Below are positions 34,301 to 46,995 of a DNA stretch of 64,000 nucleotides, one piece after another (position 1 is the stretch's first letter; every line of letters begins with the position of its first letter). The position numbers were made by a program, and so were the translations under genes. The DNA is from Tetrapyrgos nigripes (Eukaryota; Basidiomycota; Agaricomycetes; Agaricales; Campanellaceae): assembly GCA_013368315.1 (NCBI GenBank), contig JAACJM010000054.1:62001-126000 (forward strand), given 5' to 3'. The notes under the pieces were generated by a model. That model did not search any database, was not told the DNA's origin, and was given only the letters and a program-made list of their open reading frames with translations.

Positions 34301-34801
34301 GCCACTAATTACACCCTGCTTGGCCCTTCAAGAAGATGCTCTGTCGATTTATTGGACTGACCAGCATTGTGGTAAGACATGGATCCGAAATGTCGTTAAA
34401 ATCGGCCTATTTCCTGTCAGAGCGAACCAATGGCCAAGTATGGCCCTTCAGCTGACTGAGTCGGGGTGTAGAAAGCCGAGAAGTGAGCGAAACACGGAAG
34501 AGGTACTACTTGACTTGCGGTTTCTGTGAGCGGCTGAACGATAGATGAAGTTTGCGAAATAATGGCATTGATGTATGGTATACTCTAGCAGATCTTGTCC
34601 AGGTAGTACAGTAGTGTGTCTGTCAAAATACTATCACAATGAGTATTTTGCTTGGAAAAATGACCAGTTAAAAAAAGGACAACTCACAATTACACAGCAA
34701 GGCCCCAGAAACAGCCTCATGCGCCTCGTCTCGTCTCGTCTCGTCCTACATGAGCGTCGATATCAATGACACCAAGGCCGAAGCCGACATCCCCGTCAGC
34801 G
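31332..34801. other. Long gene-free stretch
   Basis: About 3.5 kb with only short frames lacking domains or a consistent splice pattern. Purine-rich around 33240-33350, with a short TCTCG tandem (CTCGTCTCGTCTCGTC) near 34726-34745. I see no tRNA, rRNA or transposon coding remnant. Confidence 0.45.
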
Positions 34802-35566
34802 TCAGCGTCTTCCAGATCCCAGACCAGCACCCGCTCCTCCTCCTCCTCTAATCAACCCAATCCTAGCCGCCAACTGCCTCGCCTGAAGTGCGTGTAACCT
34901 CCTCGACCTCAACAAAACAACCAAAATAGCAGCAACGGCTAAAAACACATTGCATGCAACAAATTCATAGAAATCCGCACGTTCTTGGCTGACGATACGT
35001 CCACAGGCTCCCCAAGCGGGGATTTCCCCTTCCAGAAGCTGAGAGTCTTGAAAGAGTTTTGCGTTATGGTTGTCGTTGGGAGGATGAGGTGGTTGTGGGT
35101 GTACGTGTGAAGACGCATCTTTGTTGTAGGTGGACAACGAAGATGTGGAGTTTCTGCAATGCATTAGGACCCGGTTCCCAAAAGGTTGGCAGAAGGGTTC
35201 GTGGAGCTGAGATTTTGTGAAATTTCGGTTCGTTGAGGAAGGGAATCAAGTAGGTGAGGGTGTCAGTCAGTCAACCAGACTTGAATGACAACAACGCCAG
35301 GGAAGACTCACCGCATCAGGCGGACAAGGCTCACATATACCAAATGGCTCGCATACGAGATGGTTCTCTTCAGTGCCATTCCCTGGAGATCGCGGTAATT
35401 GTCGTGCTTGTAACTGCGAAGATAGTTGTGGCCGCGGTTGAGGTTGCGGTTGTTGTAGTCGTTCAGCCTGAAGATGTTCTGCGTCTGTTCGGGCAGCGTT
35501 TGCATTTGCAGAGGCGTATACAGTGATGGGTTGGAAGAAGAGTGATACTATCCATATCCATGTCAT
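34802..35566 (-). CDS. JTB-like single-pass membrane protein
   Basis: Two exons (35312-35566 and 34802-35206, intron 105 bp) give 219 codons. Starts MTWIWIVSLFFQPITVYA, a signal peptide. A Gln/Pro/Arg-rich stretch precedes a cysteine-rich luminal part: LVCEPFGICEPCPPDA, LHEPFCQPFGNRVLMHC, EIPAWGACGRIVSQERADF. A transmembrane helix follows (FVACNVFLAVAAILVVLL), then a short basic cytosolic tail with RRLHALQARQLAARIG. The order CxPC, FCxxxG, C, W..C, one membrane span and a basic coiled tail matches the jumping translocation breakpoint (JTB) family of type I membrane proteins. Similarity was judged by pattern only. Function in fungi is unknown. Confidence 0.65.
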
Positions 35567-35954
35567 GATTCTGTGAGGTGTGAATTGATACAAGTTACAG
35601 ACAACTTTTGGTCATCCAAGAACGCACATATGGAGAGATGTTGTCGTTGCCGACGTTGAGTATGAGAGACGCATGGAGGCATCAACGTTGTTTGGGTGAA
35701 GAGTTGGTGAGGAGAAAGAAAGGGACGTATGTGGGAAAGCGTATGCTGGCAGAAAGGCATTGCGCGACGCGCGTACAAAATGGTCTCACTAGATCTCATT
35801 GTCAGTACATACTATGTATGTGAGTGGTATGCGATATTATAAGATGTGAGTGTGATGATATGTACATTAGGAGCTGGGCAGCCTTCCTATTACAAGAAAA
35901 CAAGATACCTCGACAACTGAAAACCCCCTGTCCGGACCATCCTCAAAAGTAACG
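35567..35954. other. Intergenic, no supported gene
   Basis: Between the JTB-like gene start and the DBR1 stop. No coding signal. Confidence 0.4.
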
Positions 35955-37833
35955 TCATGAACTAGTCCCAATCATATTAGGTATCTGCAGCATCTTGCAG
36001 AAGGCCTCGGTTTGTGGGTTGGGATATAGAGGGGCTGCGTGACATTGTAACACGAGGATGGAAAGCCGAGGAAGAAGGAAAAGAAAAAAGCTCAATGTCA
36101 GCACTACATTCATTTCATACAGAACACAACTTACGTTGTCTATTCCTATCAACCCCTTCTGTCCCCGGTCCCGGTGCAGTCCTTACAAATTTCTGCACAT
36201 CGTTTATAGGGAGACTTTTGTTGCCTTCACTAGAAAGTAAATTCTCTTGGACCCAAGCCATCTCACGCTGCACCATCTCACGCGCTACTTCTTCCTCTGG
36301 GAACGGTGTTTGGTGTCTCATCAATGAAAAGTAGGGATGGAAGGCTCTCGTTATTGCGAGCCACTCGCGATCGAAACAAATTGTCGGCGTTGCGTTTTTA
36401 GCTTTGCCTTTGGGTGAAGAAGACCTGGATCTAGACTTGGATGGGGATGCAGACCGGGATAACGGGGAGGATGTGAAGGGTGAGTCAGGTACGATATCGA
36501 TGACCTATGAGAAATCATTAGCCCCATATTACTCTGCACATGAAAAGAAAACTCACTTCAAGGTATTTTCTTCTGGGTAGACATTTATCCAAGGCAAGGA
36601 ACCGCGTTACTGACGGCGGCTGTTGTATTGACGGCTGAGGAGCAACGTCTTCCTCTTCATCGTCCAGCTTGATTTCATCAGGATTGCTTGGTGCTTCAGG
36701 CGGTGGAGGAGCCGGCTGAACATCTGAGGCAGATGTAGTAGGTCCAGCAGCTGGGGTATCGTCAAACTCGTCGTCGTCAATGGCTATCTCGTCCGGATTT
36801 GCTACTTTGGGAGGAGGCTGGGTCGGTGACGTTGCTTCAGTGACAGAAGGTTGACTTTCCACGGCATTATGTACAACAGTCGCCTCAAACTTCACATGCA
36901 GATGAGCGGAGAACCACCATTCCGGCTTGAGCGTCCTCAGTAAACCCATAAGAGGAGGAGAGCCCAAGGTACCGCTGTTGATTTCTTGCCTAAAGTGTGA
37001 CTTTTGGCGAATAAGACCTTGTGCGTCGCCGTATTGGTCGATGCCAACTGGCCAGTCATGCGATAGGAAAACTTGCGGGGAGGATAACTGGGGACCAAAC
37101 GCGTAAGACTTTTGGCGAGGAGAGAATGCAGTAGACGCACCAAAGAGAGTTTTCGCACGTTAAACTCGCGAATGTGGTAGATACTTCGAATGGATTCCTT
37201 GTCATAAGGCAGCTTTTCAAAGTATCCTGTTCAATTGATGAAAAGAGAGCGGATAGGGAGGAAGGACCACGTACCTCTAGAAAAGTTGTACCCCTTGAAA
37301 ATGCCTGAAGCTCCAGCGATACGAATGCCATTGACCTGGATACAACCTGAGTGCCCAAGGAAGTAGATGTTCGGAGCTAGCCATCCACCATGGTACCTGC
37401 TCGGTGTTAGCTGAATACACTACGACGATGATCTCGTTACTCACAGCTCCCACATATGATTAGAAGCCTCATGGTTCCCTCCTATTACGATAGTCAAAAG
37501 AGGTGCCTTTTTTTCTCCGGTGTAGTACCTGCGCCATACTTTCAGAATGATTTGATTGACATGGTTGATCTCAGAGACACGAACTTGTGGAACGTTTGAA
37601 GCTGCTTGTACTTGTCCGGAACAGCCATGCATTGTAGGTCTCGCCAGTTCCTTACAGCTTGGAAGTCTCCGCATATAAGCAGCAAATCAACCTTGTACTT
37701 ATTCGTTTGCTCGAGAACTTTAATCTGGGCATATATGTTGTCTAGTTCGCCGTGGCAGCAGCCTTCGATAGCGACCTAGTAAACTCTATGTCTTCAATGA
37801 GTGTTTCGAGTCAGATACCAGACTTACCTTCAT
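35955..37833 (-). CDS. DBR1: RNA lariat debranching enzyme
   Basis: Eight exons (37828-37833, 37585-37775, 37445-37528, 37275-37396, 37141-37226, 36557-37087, 36135-36504, 35955-36034) give 489 codons. The protein starts [20 protein letters not shown], the invariant DBR1 N-terminus. It keeps the metallophosphoesterase residues: [33 protein letters not shown] and FSAHLHVKF. It hydrolyses the 2'-5' branch bond of excised intron lariats in the nucleus, allowing intron turnover. The C-terminal half is acidic with two related segments ([11 protein letters not shown] and [11 protein letters not shown]), and it ends with the conserved [11 protein letters not shown]. The first coding exon is only six bases (ATGAAG). 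It is head-to-head with SRP19, 109 bp between start codons. Confidence 0.95.
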
Positions 37834-37942
37834 CTTTTTTGAAGACCGAGTGCTGAGGCGGCGTAGCATAGAAGGTGGAACGTGGGAAGGCCTTATTTTC
37901 ACCACTGGCAGTGACGAGCTCGTATCTCTCCTTTCATCCATC
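37834..37942. promoter_or_regulatory. Shared divergent promoter of DBR1 and SRP19
   Basis: Only 109 bp separate the two start codons, which point away from each other. Both products serve RNA metabolism (lariat turnover and SRP). The region, including both 5' leaders, is too short for two independent promoters. Confidence 0.6.
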
Positions 37943-38996
37943 ATGTCTCGTAGAGCCGCCATCGTCGAAGAGTTCGATGATGACACCGACCTTCCTTTGC
38001 CTAACGCTCCGTTGCCCAACACTGGCACCAGCGGTCCGCTTCTACAAGAAATTATATCGGACGACGATGACGACGACATAGACTCTCCCTCTCAGCGTGC
38101 AGGCCCCGCTTCTCCCCCCTCATCCCAACCCTACTTCAGACCTGATCCTAGTCAGTTGAAGAACACGGTAACAGATATCACGCCTTACAAGTCGTATGTA
38201 CGAACTACGTGATGACTTGATATACCGTCTTATTCCAAATTGTCCCGCAGATGGACGTGTATCTATCCGATATACATCGACGCCAAACGACCATATGGGA
38301 CCGGACAGCGGAGGGTAGAAAGGGCTAAGAGCGTTTGGTGGCCTTTAAGCAAGGACATTGCAGATGCAACAAATCGTCTAGGTCTGGGCACACTACACGA
38401 AGTTAACAAGGCTCATCCTCGGGATTGGGAGAACCCTGGTCGTGTCAGAGTGCAGTGGAAGAAGGATGGTCGACTGATGAACTCGAACATAAAAACAAGT
38501 CAGTGATGACTTCGTTTCATCTCTTTTCTATCATATTCTCAACCTTCCACACAACCATGCAGAAAAACAACTTTTAGAAATGATTTGCATCCAATTACAA
38601 CACCTGAAGCCTGAAAACGTCCCTCGTCCACCATACAGCACATCTTCATCCACTCCCAATCCAACTACCTCGTCTGCATCTTCAAATCCAAACCCCACCT
38701 CCTCTTCGAACAAGGGCAAGCAACCTGCGACGACCAAGTCCAAATCACCTGTCACACCACAAGCGAAGCAGACTGGTGGCAGACGTTTGCCAATTCCTCC
38801 AGAACCTCATCCGCCTCTTGCGAGTCGCGTGTCACCGTATTCTCCCGCGTTGTCGACTGGCGTCCTCATCGAAACCGTCAAAGCCGGTATGAATGCCCAG
38901 GAGAGCGCACCCGGTGCTGGTGGTGCTGGTACTGGTGCACCTGGGATGCCTGGGATGCAGAAAGGTAAACGGAAGGTCGTCAGGGTTCGAGGATAG
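37943..38996 (+). CDS. SEC65: Signal recognition particle 19 kDa subunit (SRP19/Sec65)
   Basis: Three exons (37943-38193, 38251-38498, 38563-38996) give 310 codons. After an acidic N-terminus (VEEFDDDTDLPLPNAPLPN) the core reads WTCIYPIYIDAKRPYGTGQRR, here WTCIYPIYIDA plus KRPYGTGQRR. It is followed by LGTLHEVNKAHPRDW, GRVRVQWKKDGRLMN and KKQLLEMICIQLQHL. This is the complete SRP19 fold. It binds helices 6 and 8 of SRP RNA and prepares it for SRP54, for co-translational targeting to the ER. The C-terminal 120 residues are Ser/Pro/Gly-rich with a basic end (KGKRKVVRVRG), as in fungal Sec65 homologues. Introns are 57 and 64 bp. Confidence 0.93.
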
Positions 38997-39582
38997 TCGC
39001 GTGCCATACCTATATAGGAACCGCCTGAACGTGTACGACTATGAAGAATATTACTCGTTTTGTTTTTGGTTATATGGTGCATGGGAAGTGAGCTAAGGAC
39101 TGTTGAAGGACTTCGTGCGCCTTTCTCGAGACTGGGCTTCGGGACTGAAGGTATGACCGGTCTGCAGTAGAATCTGCAAGACTGTCTGTCCGCCACATGC
39201 ATACCTACGTCCAACCGCTCCGAGGACGAAGCCCGCCACATACTGGCCTCTTAATTTGTAAATGAGGAAACGTAATTATGACGGCTTCTGGCCTACGTTT
39301 TCGAGGAATACCTCCTAAACCGAGCATTGAATCTTTCTGCGTCTCTCAATGGACCGTGTTTCACGGATGTGATGTCTCTGCAACAGAGATTGTGCTCAAA
39401 GCAGCCAGCTCTCCAGCGATAGCTTGTCATTGCCTGCTGTACATTTTCATTTACCATCATACAAACGAGACAGCTTGTGCGGCGCAACGTCCTTGTGGCG
39501 TAAGAGCAGTGAGTATCTCCTATTTAGTAGCAGTGTCTACGGGACGTATAGTACAGAATAATGCCAAATATCATGTAGATTA
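38997..39582. other. Intergenic, no supported gene
   Basis: Between two convergent genes. No coding signal beyond short frames. Confidence 0.4.
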
Positions 39583-42570
39583 TCAGATATTAGATACAGT
39601 ATCTTCCTCGACTCTCTTCCTTTTCAGCTTTCCATATCCAGTTCTACTTCCTTCTTCCAGACAAAAAGATACACTGTTCCTTCTCACGATGACATCCTGC
39701 CCTCGCACCGCAGGCTTCACATCCTCCATCAAAACATGAAGCGGTTTCCTCCCATTAGAATCCCTCACGGGCCGGATTCCCAAAGTCTTGTCCTTCCTAA
39801 GTATGGTCTCGTAAATGGCCGTAATGTCTTTCAATGGCACCTTGTTGATTCCATTTCCATCTCGCGGTTGTGGTACACCTACTGGCCAGTTGTCGAACAC
39901 GAGACCATTCTCTCTGAGAATATGCGGGAGGGTACGCCACGGCAGCTTGGGGTTACCTCGGACCTTGTCAATCTGAACATCGTTTGCTTCTAATAACGGA
40001 TAGAATGGAAGATGGGAATAGATAAGAATCGGAAACCTCGTCAGATGGTTACAACGGTCAGGAACGTAACAAGGCGCCACACCCACCTAATAATCGCAAA
40101 AGGTGGTCCTTAATAGCCTCAATCATGTCAGTCTTGGAACGAGTCTTGGGTGTCGGGATGCACCTGCCAAGTTGGTCAGCTAATCCGCATCCCCGGAAGG
40201 TGGAAATGGTAGTCTTACTCGGCATTTAGAGACTCCCTCTCGGATGAATAACGGAACACTTGCAGTGTAGATCCATAGGTAATTTCTCTCGTTATAGCAG
40301 TTGCGTAGTCACCATCCTATAAATTTTATTCAGACATTGCTTCTTCGTATGATAAACCAGGCTGCCGTACTGTTGTGATGAGGGTAGCCGTCTCATCATT
40401 CCGAGACACAGGATTCGGGGCGCTCCACGGCGATAGCGGAGGCGTACCAGTCATATCTTCGTCTTTGTCGTATTGTTTGCAAGTCACTTCCTGTCATACA
40501 AAGTCATGTCTAAAAATGGGCGGTACAATCCAAGTACCGGTTCACTCACGGAAGAGGCGTCGTCAGTGTCTTCGGCGTCACTGGTTGGATGCTCTATTTG
40601 GGGTTCTTCTGTGCCGCTGTTTGGAGCCGCTGCGGGCAAAGCTGAATAAGGTACCTCGAATAATTGCTGGAACAGGAATGAGATGAGTGTGGTCCGACAG
40701 TTCACAAATGTTTTCAGCCACTTACCGCAAGACCAATCAGGCGCTGCATCAGAGCTGCTATATCCTCGGAAGTCATCGGTTCTACTAGCAACCTCAAGCC
40801 ATTGCGGTCTCGCACATCATTCTAAACAACCAACGAAGTTAGCGCAGCATCCTTGGTTGATGTAATCAGATATACTAACCAACTCTTCCATCAGATCTTC
40901 AGGAGATCTCGCCGACCTCAACGGCCCTCTATCGATAGTCTCCCCGAGATCATGTAGAATATCAGTGTCCCGGCATGAAACGCATTCCCTTTCGGTAAAG
41001 TGCCAGTCCACCCTCCTGTAGTATTTTTGTATCCTCTTGGAGCGGCAGCCCACGACATTGTGCGAAAGGTCTTTCTGACCCGAGAGTAAGGCGTAGGCAG
41101 AAGAATACAAATCTGCAGAGTAGGTCGACCAACATGTATGACCAGACTTCTGCACAGCGTCACGAAACGATATCATCCCATTAGTAACAGGGGAGCGTGG
41201 TGCACAGTCAAGAAGAAACTTGAAGTCGCCTAGTTGGATGAACTGTACAAAAGCGCGAGCAGCAGAGCGCTCGGTACCGAGTGCCACAGTCATGGAAGAC
41301 AGAACGATCGCGGAAATCCAGGCACGGATGTCCAGGCTGTCCGACGAGGAGTCATCTCGAGACATCAGAGCCAACTCGTTTTCAATCTCGAGAACGTCCT
41401 GCTGATTGGCCAATTCGGAGGAAGAGGCTGTGGCCAGCTCGATCCAGTCAAGTGGGACTTTCAGGTCATCGTTGCGAGAGATCAGCTCGGTCTGGATCCA
41501 GTCGTCCACTTGGGCAAGGACGGCGGTGGTGAAAGGCATCTTCCACCTGAACCTTCCACCGAAGAATTGGTGGATCCAGGGTTCGTCCGAGTAGTTCTGC
41601 ACGGTGTCCTGGAGAAAACCCCGGACTACATGCCTGATATACTGCAAAAGGAGGATATGATTCGGGATTTTACGGACGGGCTGCTTGGGCTGACGGCCAG
41701 GACTGACAATACATGGGTTAGCAAGTAGTAGAAGACAGACATTTCGAGTGCATACCTCTGGATACATCGCTGACATCGAGTTCCTTTCGAGCTCACACTC
41801 ATAGCCTCCAACCTGCGACTAGGATAAAGCAGCGCTTGCACCGTGACCCATGCCCTCCATTTGTCTTGATTGTCGCGCTCGACATGGCAAGTATGGTTCT
41901 CTCTAGTCATCTCCGCCGAAAACCTCTGCCAAGCCGTCAAATCCGTAGACGTTGGCAACTTGTTTTGCAACCAATATGGCATATTATACCACCACTCCAG
42001 AACCAAAGCAGGGATCGTCTTCGACCCCATAACGCGCTCCGTGCACGTCCTCGCTAACCAAGCTATAGCCGCCATCCTAATCTCAATAGGTGCGTTTACA
42101 CTCTGCTGAGGGCAAGTCGTGTTTAGTTGAGTAGCTCGGTCGCATTCCTGAGATTTCAGACGACGTGAGATTATCGCCGAAGCGATTCGCCAACCGTATG
42201 AAGAGATCGTGCACGCTGGAGGAGAGGGTAACGCGCGTAAAGACTCTTCATCACCATCTACCCATTGAAGCCAGATGTCGTCAGACTCCAATAGTGATCG
42301 CCAGGATGAGATGATGTTCTCCGTCGAGGAAACAGAACGCGCCCAATAGAAAAGCCATTCCGCTCTACGACAGCCAGTGAAAGTGTCTTTGGACACATTG
42401 AAGACAAAGGTCTCGTCATCATAGCGACAGAGATGCTGAAGAAAATTATGGGTGTGATTATTCAGCCGAGCGCCTGATATCGTCCCAGCTGAGGAAGGGG
42501 GTCGTAAATTCGTGAAGAGGAGGGACGAGTCATTCAGAGAGGTCGAGGGTTTGGTACCCATGAAATCCAT
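39583..42570 (-). CDS. Large uncharacterised protein (may be two genes)
   Basis: Starts at ATG 42570 (MDFMGTKPSTSLNDSS). A first long exon (to about 41754) splices through a 52-bp intron so that TRCQRCIQS joins PGRQPKQPVRKIPNHILL. The frame then runs to about 40890, followed by short exons NDVRDRNGLRLLVEPM (about 40726-40824), QLFEVPYSALPAAAPN, EVTCKQYDKDEDM and DGDYATAITREITYG. The last exons carry TPKTRSKTDMIEAIKDHL, KLPWRTLPHILRENGLVFDN and WPVGVPQPRDGNG, closing at 39583. The WPVGVPxP block is widespread in uncharacterised mushroom proteins and may belong to a separate small gene. No enzyme motif is recognised. A central segment (KGTRCQRCIQS) has a CxxC pair. The whole chain stays in frame with GT-AG introns, which supports one gene of roughly 900-1000 residues. 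Confidence 0.5.
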
Positions 42571-45069
42571 GTTGGGAGCATTCGAGATGTGAGACGGGAA
42601 GGGGGGGTTTAAAAAGAAGAAGTCGGAGCCGTCCACAGCCTCTCCTTTTTATGGAACGGATTTTTTCAACCTGGCTCTAGGTACGATGTGATCCTCCTCC
42701 GCCTAACGAAATAGAGCGGTAAGCATGGTCCGATTCCCGAAGATGGAAGATAATACCGGTGACATCAGTCCACCCGGTTCTCATCTCCAAATCTAGATCT
42801 CCTCCTCCATTTCGTTAAGAACAATCCAACACACCTTTCTCGGCCAGGGTTCCGCTGATGATTTTCAAGACTAACGCTCTGAAGACCCATATCGATGTTG
42901 TTATTCATAAGCTGGAATCAGATATGTCCCCATAGCAGGACTTTTCTCCACCCCAATCAACTCGTTTGGCCGAGACTAATGGGATACGGCAGACCACGTA
43001 TATCCTCGGAGACTATGTTGTCGACGTGTTGTTTACACGGAAATCTGCGTGCGTGGCGTTGATGGGTCGGGTTGGCGTCGAATTCCGGTCCGAGAATGCA
43101 TCAACAACATAAGAAAACTTCGAGCTGATATGGCGGCCCGGCATGAGTTGAAACACTGCGTTTCTGAGGCACATTTTTGTCCGAGAACCTGTTATGTAAC
43201 ATGAGATACTTGTGCTCATGAGCCTGCAGCATGAGCAAAAACTTGTCAGGTGTAAAAGGATGCATAGAAGACTGAGAGTGCTCACCAGCTAAAGAACGTG
43301 CGGAGGAGATACACACACCCATATATACACATACCGCCCTGCATAGAGACGTTGCATTTCTCCCACTTATACATCCAGAAGAGTCCGCCCTGCCGTGAGT
43401 GAGGTGGGTCTCGGGTAGCCATCCGAAATTCGAACCAAAAATGGGACCTTGTTGCAACCTTGTTGTCTATGTAGCCAAGGAGAAGCAAAGGCCTGGGCTG
43501 ATGGAGGCCCTCTATCATCTAAGAGAATTCGAAGTCCTGCCAAAGTCTTGCCAGATACGTTCTTTAGGCTTCAGCGCTTCAGCTCTCCTGTTTCAGCTCT
43601 CCTGTTTCAGTACACTTGCGACCAACTTAGGACTACCCACATCGTAAAAACAACATCCATTGAGTGTTGAGATAGCCCTTCGGCTTAAAGGCCTATTCTT
43701 CAGCTTGAGGTGATCCGAAAAGAGTGGAGGTCGGTTCCGTTGAGCAGAGTGCAAAAAATATCCGTCGTGGTCGCTCTGGACCTGACGGACTGCACGTGAC
43801 TGGTTCATAGCGTTCGGGCCAGAGTCCCGCCACTAGTAGTAGACAGCGACCAAATTTGCGGCTTTCACTTTCCTCTTCAATGTCTGTCAGATATCTACTC
43901 GATGCTTGCTCGACGGAGCGGCCATGAAGCTTTTTAGCGTGGTTAGTACCTCTGACAACTCAATTTCGAATGGCTCTAACCCTCCTTGACGTAGGCCTTG
44001 ACGTAGGTAAAAACATACATGATGAATTGCCTATCCTCGTGTCACATTCCTCGAAGTGTGCTCAGAAATGAAGGAACATGCGTGTCCTCGTGTCTCGCTA
44101 GTGTGGTTGTGCAAAACACTAGCATCGGAGATTCTTTTGGTCACACAAAGCTCCATTGTCAGCGGTGAAGACATTTCGGACTCTCGGAGCGTTCATTGAA
44201 GGGAGGGATTATAGCTTTGCCAATCATTCTCTCCAGCTGCTACGGAGTGTTGATCATGGTGCCACTTTTGACTGCCTGAATATCTCAAGGGCTCTAGTCG
44301 GTCCGTGCCTTTCCTATCTTTCCTATGTATACAAGCTCTAAACCTTTCTTACTTTATATCTCTTCCTCCCTAGAAGTGACATCGTTTCTGTCTTTGGTCG
44401 ATAAGCAGCAACGCTGCCACAAGCTTGGGCTTTCTATAGTGGGTAGGCTTCAGTAATGTCATTTCCATTCAATTCAACCTATCTCATTCATGTTCAGGAT
44501 ATAGGCAATGACTTCGAGTTCGATTTCGGTTCGATTGGCGATGTATACGGCGACAAAGCTCTTCTCTCCGTTAAACCAGCCAATCATAACAACGGATGTC
44601 GCCTCCGTCTTCTCTTCTACCGCGTGGTAATCCTCCGAAAAGACAAAGCCATGTGTCCAAGGACCACCTCAACATGCTTTGACCTCGAGGTTTCTTCGAC
44701 ATAAGCATTAACAACCTTGACTATTATTACCTGCTGCGGACGCCGCAGAGCATTGCCAATGCATTCGTTCGACTCTGCTTGCGTTGGAATGTGGGAGACA
44801 GTGGTCCTGAGCTTCACCAATCCAGAATGAAAAATTTCAGCAATGCTTCACCCTATCTTCGAAGTAAAAAACACGCATGGCCTCACCCATAGCCTCATGC
44901 TCTACGCTTGCTCTACACACCGATCATTCTGTCTTTCTCATTTTATCGCGCCCTGACAACGACAGTGGCCGGCCTTTCATGCTGATTGCTATTGTTGCCA
45001 AAAGGTTCCCACCATGACCATTACCTCATGGAGTACGCCCACCGCGAAGGCCGAATAGATTTTTTTGGG
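42571..45069. other. Gene-poor stretch
   Basis: About 2.5 kb with short frames only. Small direct repeats occur: CAGCTCTCCTGTTT twice at about 43577-43608, and CCTTGACGTAGG twice at about 43982-44006. A plus-strand frame at 44456-44704 has no recognisable domain. Confidence 0.4.
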
Positions 45070-45075
45070 TATAAA
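45070..45075 (+). promoter_or_regulatory. TATA box of the chitinase gene
   Basis: TATAAA in the context GGGTATAAAGGG, about 135 bp before the ATG at 45210. Position and sequence fit a core promoter; untested. Confidence 0.5.
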
Positions 45076-45209
45076 GGGCTTCCTTTAACCCCGTCTACTT
45101 CTTTCATTCCCTTTTCAACTCTGACGATCCTCGTCGAACGCTTTGTACTACTTTCTTTCAAGTGTCACACGCTATACGCACTTTCTCTATCAATCTCAAA
45201 GCCTCATTC

Positions 45210-46750
45210 ATGTATCCTGCAGCCTTTTCTCTTCTGGGCGCTCTAGCCATCCTTCCAAATGCCTTTTCCGTCCCAACATGCAGTCTTCGACCTACTCCTA
45301 CCAATCAAGCTGTTGCTTCCCCAACCAGCGGTATAACTGGCTGTCATAATGGAACTGCAAACAACAACAGTACAGCCGGTTTCGTCGCTAGTGGATGGTA
45401 TCCTGGTTGGCTCGGAGCTGACAGTCCTCCTGCCAATCTCTCTTGGGAGAAGTACACCGCCTTAACATTTGCGTTTGCTACCACGACCCCCGACACGTCC
45501 GTCATCGCCCTCGACGATGTCAGTAAACAAGTGTTGCCGGATTTTGTTAGTAGCGCGAAAGAGAATGTATGTGGTTTTTTCTTTCTCTGGTGTCTTCAAG
45601 ATTTACTCACTTTCTGCCTTCTCATAGGACGTCCAAGCTCTTCTCTCCATCGGGGGCTGGACCGGCTCCCAATATTTCTCGACTGCAGTCGCGACCGCCG
45701 AGAACCGTACCGCGTTTGTGAAAGCCGTTCTCGGTCTCGTGTCCCAATATAGTCTTGATGGAATAGACTTTGAGTGCGTGTGTGTCTTGGGACATCTCCG
45801 AAGTCCTTTCTAACTTTAACCTACTCCACTCTTCGACTTCTTTCTTTTTTTTTATAGCTGGGAATATCCAGGCAAACAGGGTGTAGGCTGTAATACTATC
45901 TCTCCCGACGATTCCGCAAACTTCCTCTCCTTTTTGCAAGAGCTTCGACAGGATCCTACCGGCGCCGAACTTGTTCTCACTGCTGCTGTTGGCATTACAC
46001 CTTTCGCTGGCGCTGATGGCACTCCCATGACCGATGTTTCAGAGTTTGCAAAGGTTCTTGATCACATCGGTGTGTGCTGTGTGCTTCCAATATTGGTTTT
46101 TACATCTCTTCTGATCATCTCATTCAGGCATCATGAACTATGATATCTGGGGCTCTTGGTCAGCAACTGTTGGCCCCAATGCTCCTTTGAACGATACCTG
46201 CGCGTCTACCCAAGCTGGTTCCGGAGTTTCTGCCGTCAACGCTTGGACTGCCGCTGGTTTCCCAGCAGATCAGATTGCTCTCGGCGTTGCTGCCTACGGC
46301 CATTCATTCCACGTCACTCCCTCCGATGCACTTGATGCCTCCGGTACCCTCCAAGTCAACCCTCCGTTTGACAAGAGCCAACAACCCCATGGCGATAGCC
46401 AAGACGGTGAAGCCGGTACTGACCAATGTGGTAACGCTGTCCCTGTCGGTGGTATCTTCAACTTCTGGGGTCTCATTGACGGAGGATTCCTCACCGACAA
46501 CGGAACTGCAGCCAACGGTATCAGCTACACTTTTGATGAATGCAGTCAGACTCCCTTCGTATACAACCAACAGTCCGATGTGATGGTTTCGTTTGATGAT
46601 GCTACGTCCTTCAAGTCTAAGGGCGAGTTCATCAGCGATATGGGTTTGGCTGGGTTCGCAATGTGGCATGTGCTAGGAGACTTCAACGATATTTTATTGG
46701 ATTCAATCAGTGCTGCTATGGGCATTGAGGAGCCTCTTTGTGATGCTTAA
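45210..46750 (+). CDS. Secreted GH18 chitinase
   Basis: Four exons (45210-45566, 45628-45773, 45858-46069, 46128-46750) give 445 codons. A signal peptide starts the protein (MYPAAFSLLGALAILPNAFS). The GH18 barrel shows GWYPGWLG, KYTALTFAFATT, ALLSIGGWTGSQYFS, the catalytic DGIDFDWEYPGK (about 161-172, with the DxxDxDxE motif complete once the intron within the D codon is removed), IMNYDIWGSW and GFAMWHVLGD. It hydrolyses beta-1,4-linked N-acetylglucosamine in chitin, in wall remodelling or nutrition. No chitin-binding module follows the barrel. Several NxS/T sequons near the N-terminus suggest glycosylation. The start at 45210 is the first ATG giving a signal peptide. Confidence 0.93.
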
Positions 46751-46995
46751 TTGGACTCATGCAGCTGGATGCATGAACGAAATCCTGGTTTCCGGAAATC
46801 AGGCAGGTTACGAATCTCTTTTGCTGGGATACCTGCATTTATCAGGTTGAAACCTGCTATCCCCTTCTGGGTTGTGTTGTATCGTTATTGCTCTCTTTAG
46901 ATGTATGTACATACGTAGATAATGATGCTGTCGATAAAATCATTACATCAAGGAATACAAATTTTTTTGTGTGTAACCGCGCTTGACAAATCCCC

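Noticed and set aside
41220..41728. Plus-strand frames overlapping the large uncharacterised gene
   Set aside because: Antisense to a long minus-strand frame that splices in phase on both sides; no recognisable content.
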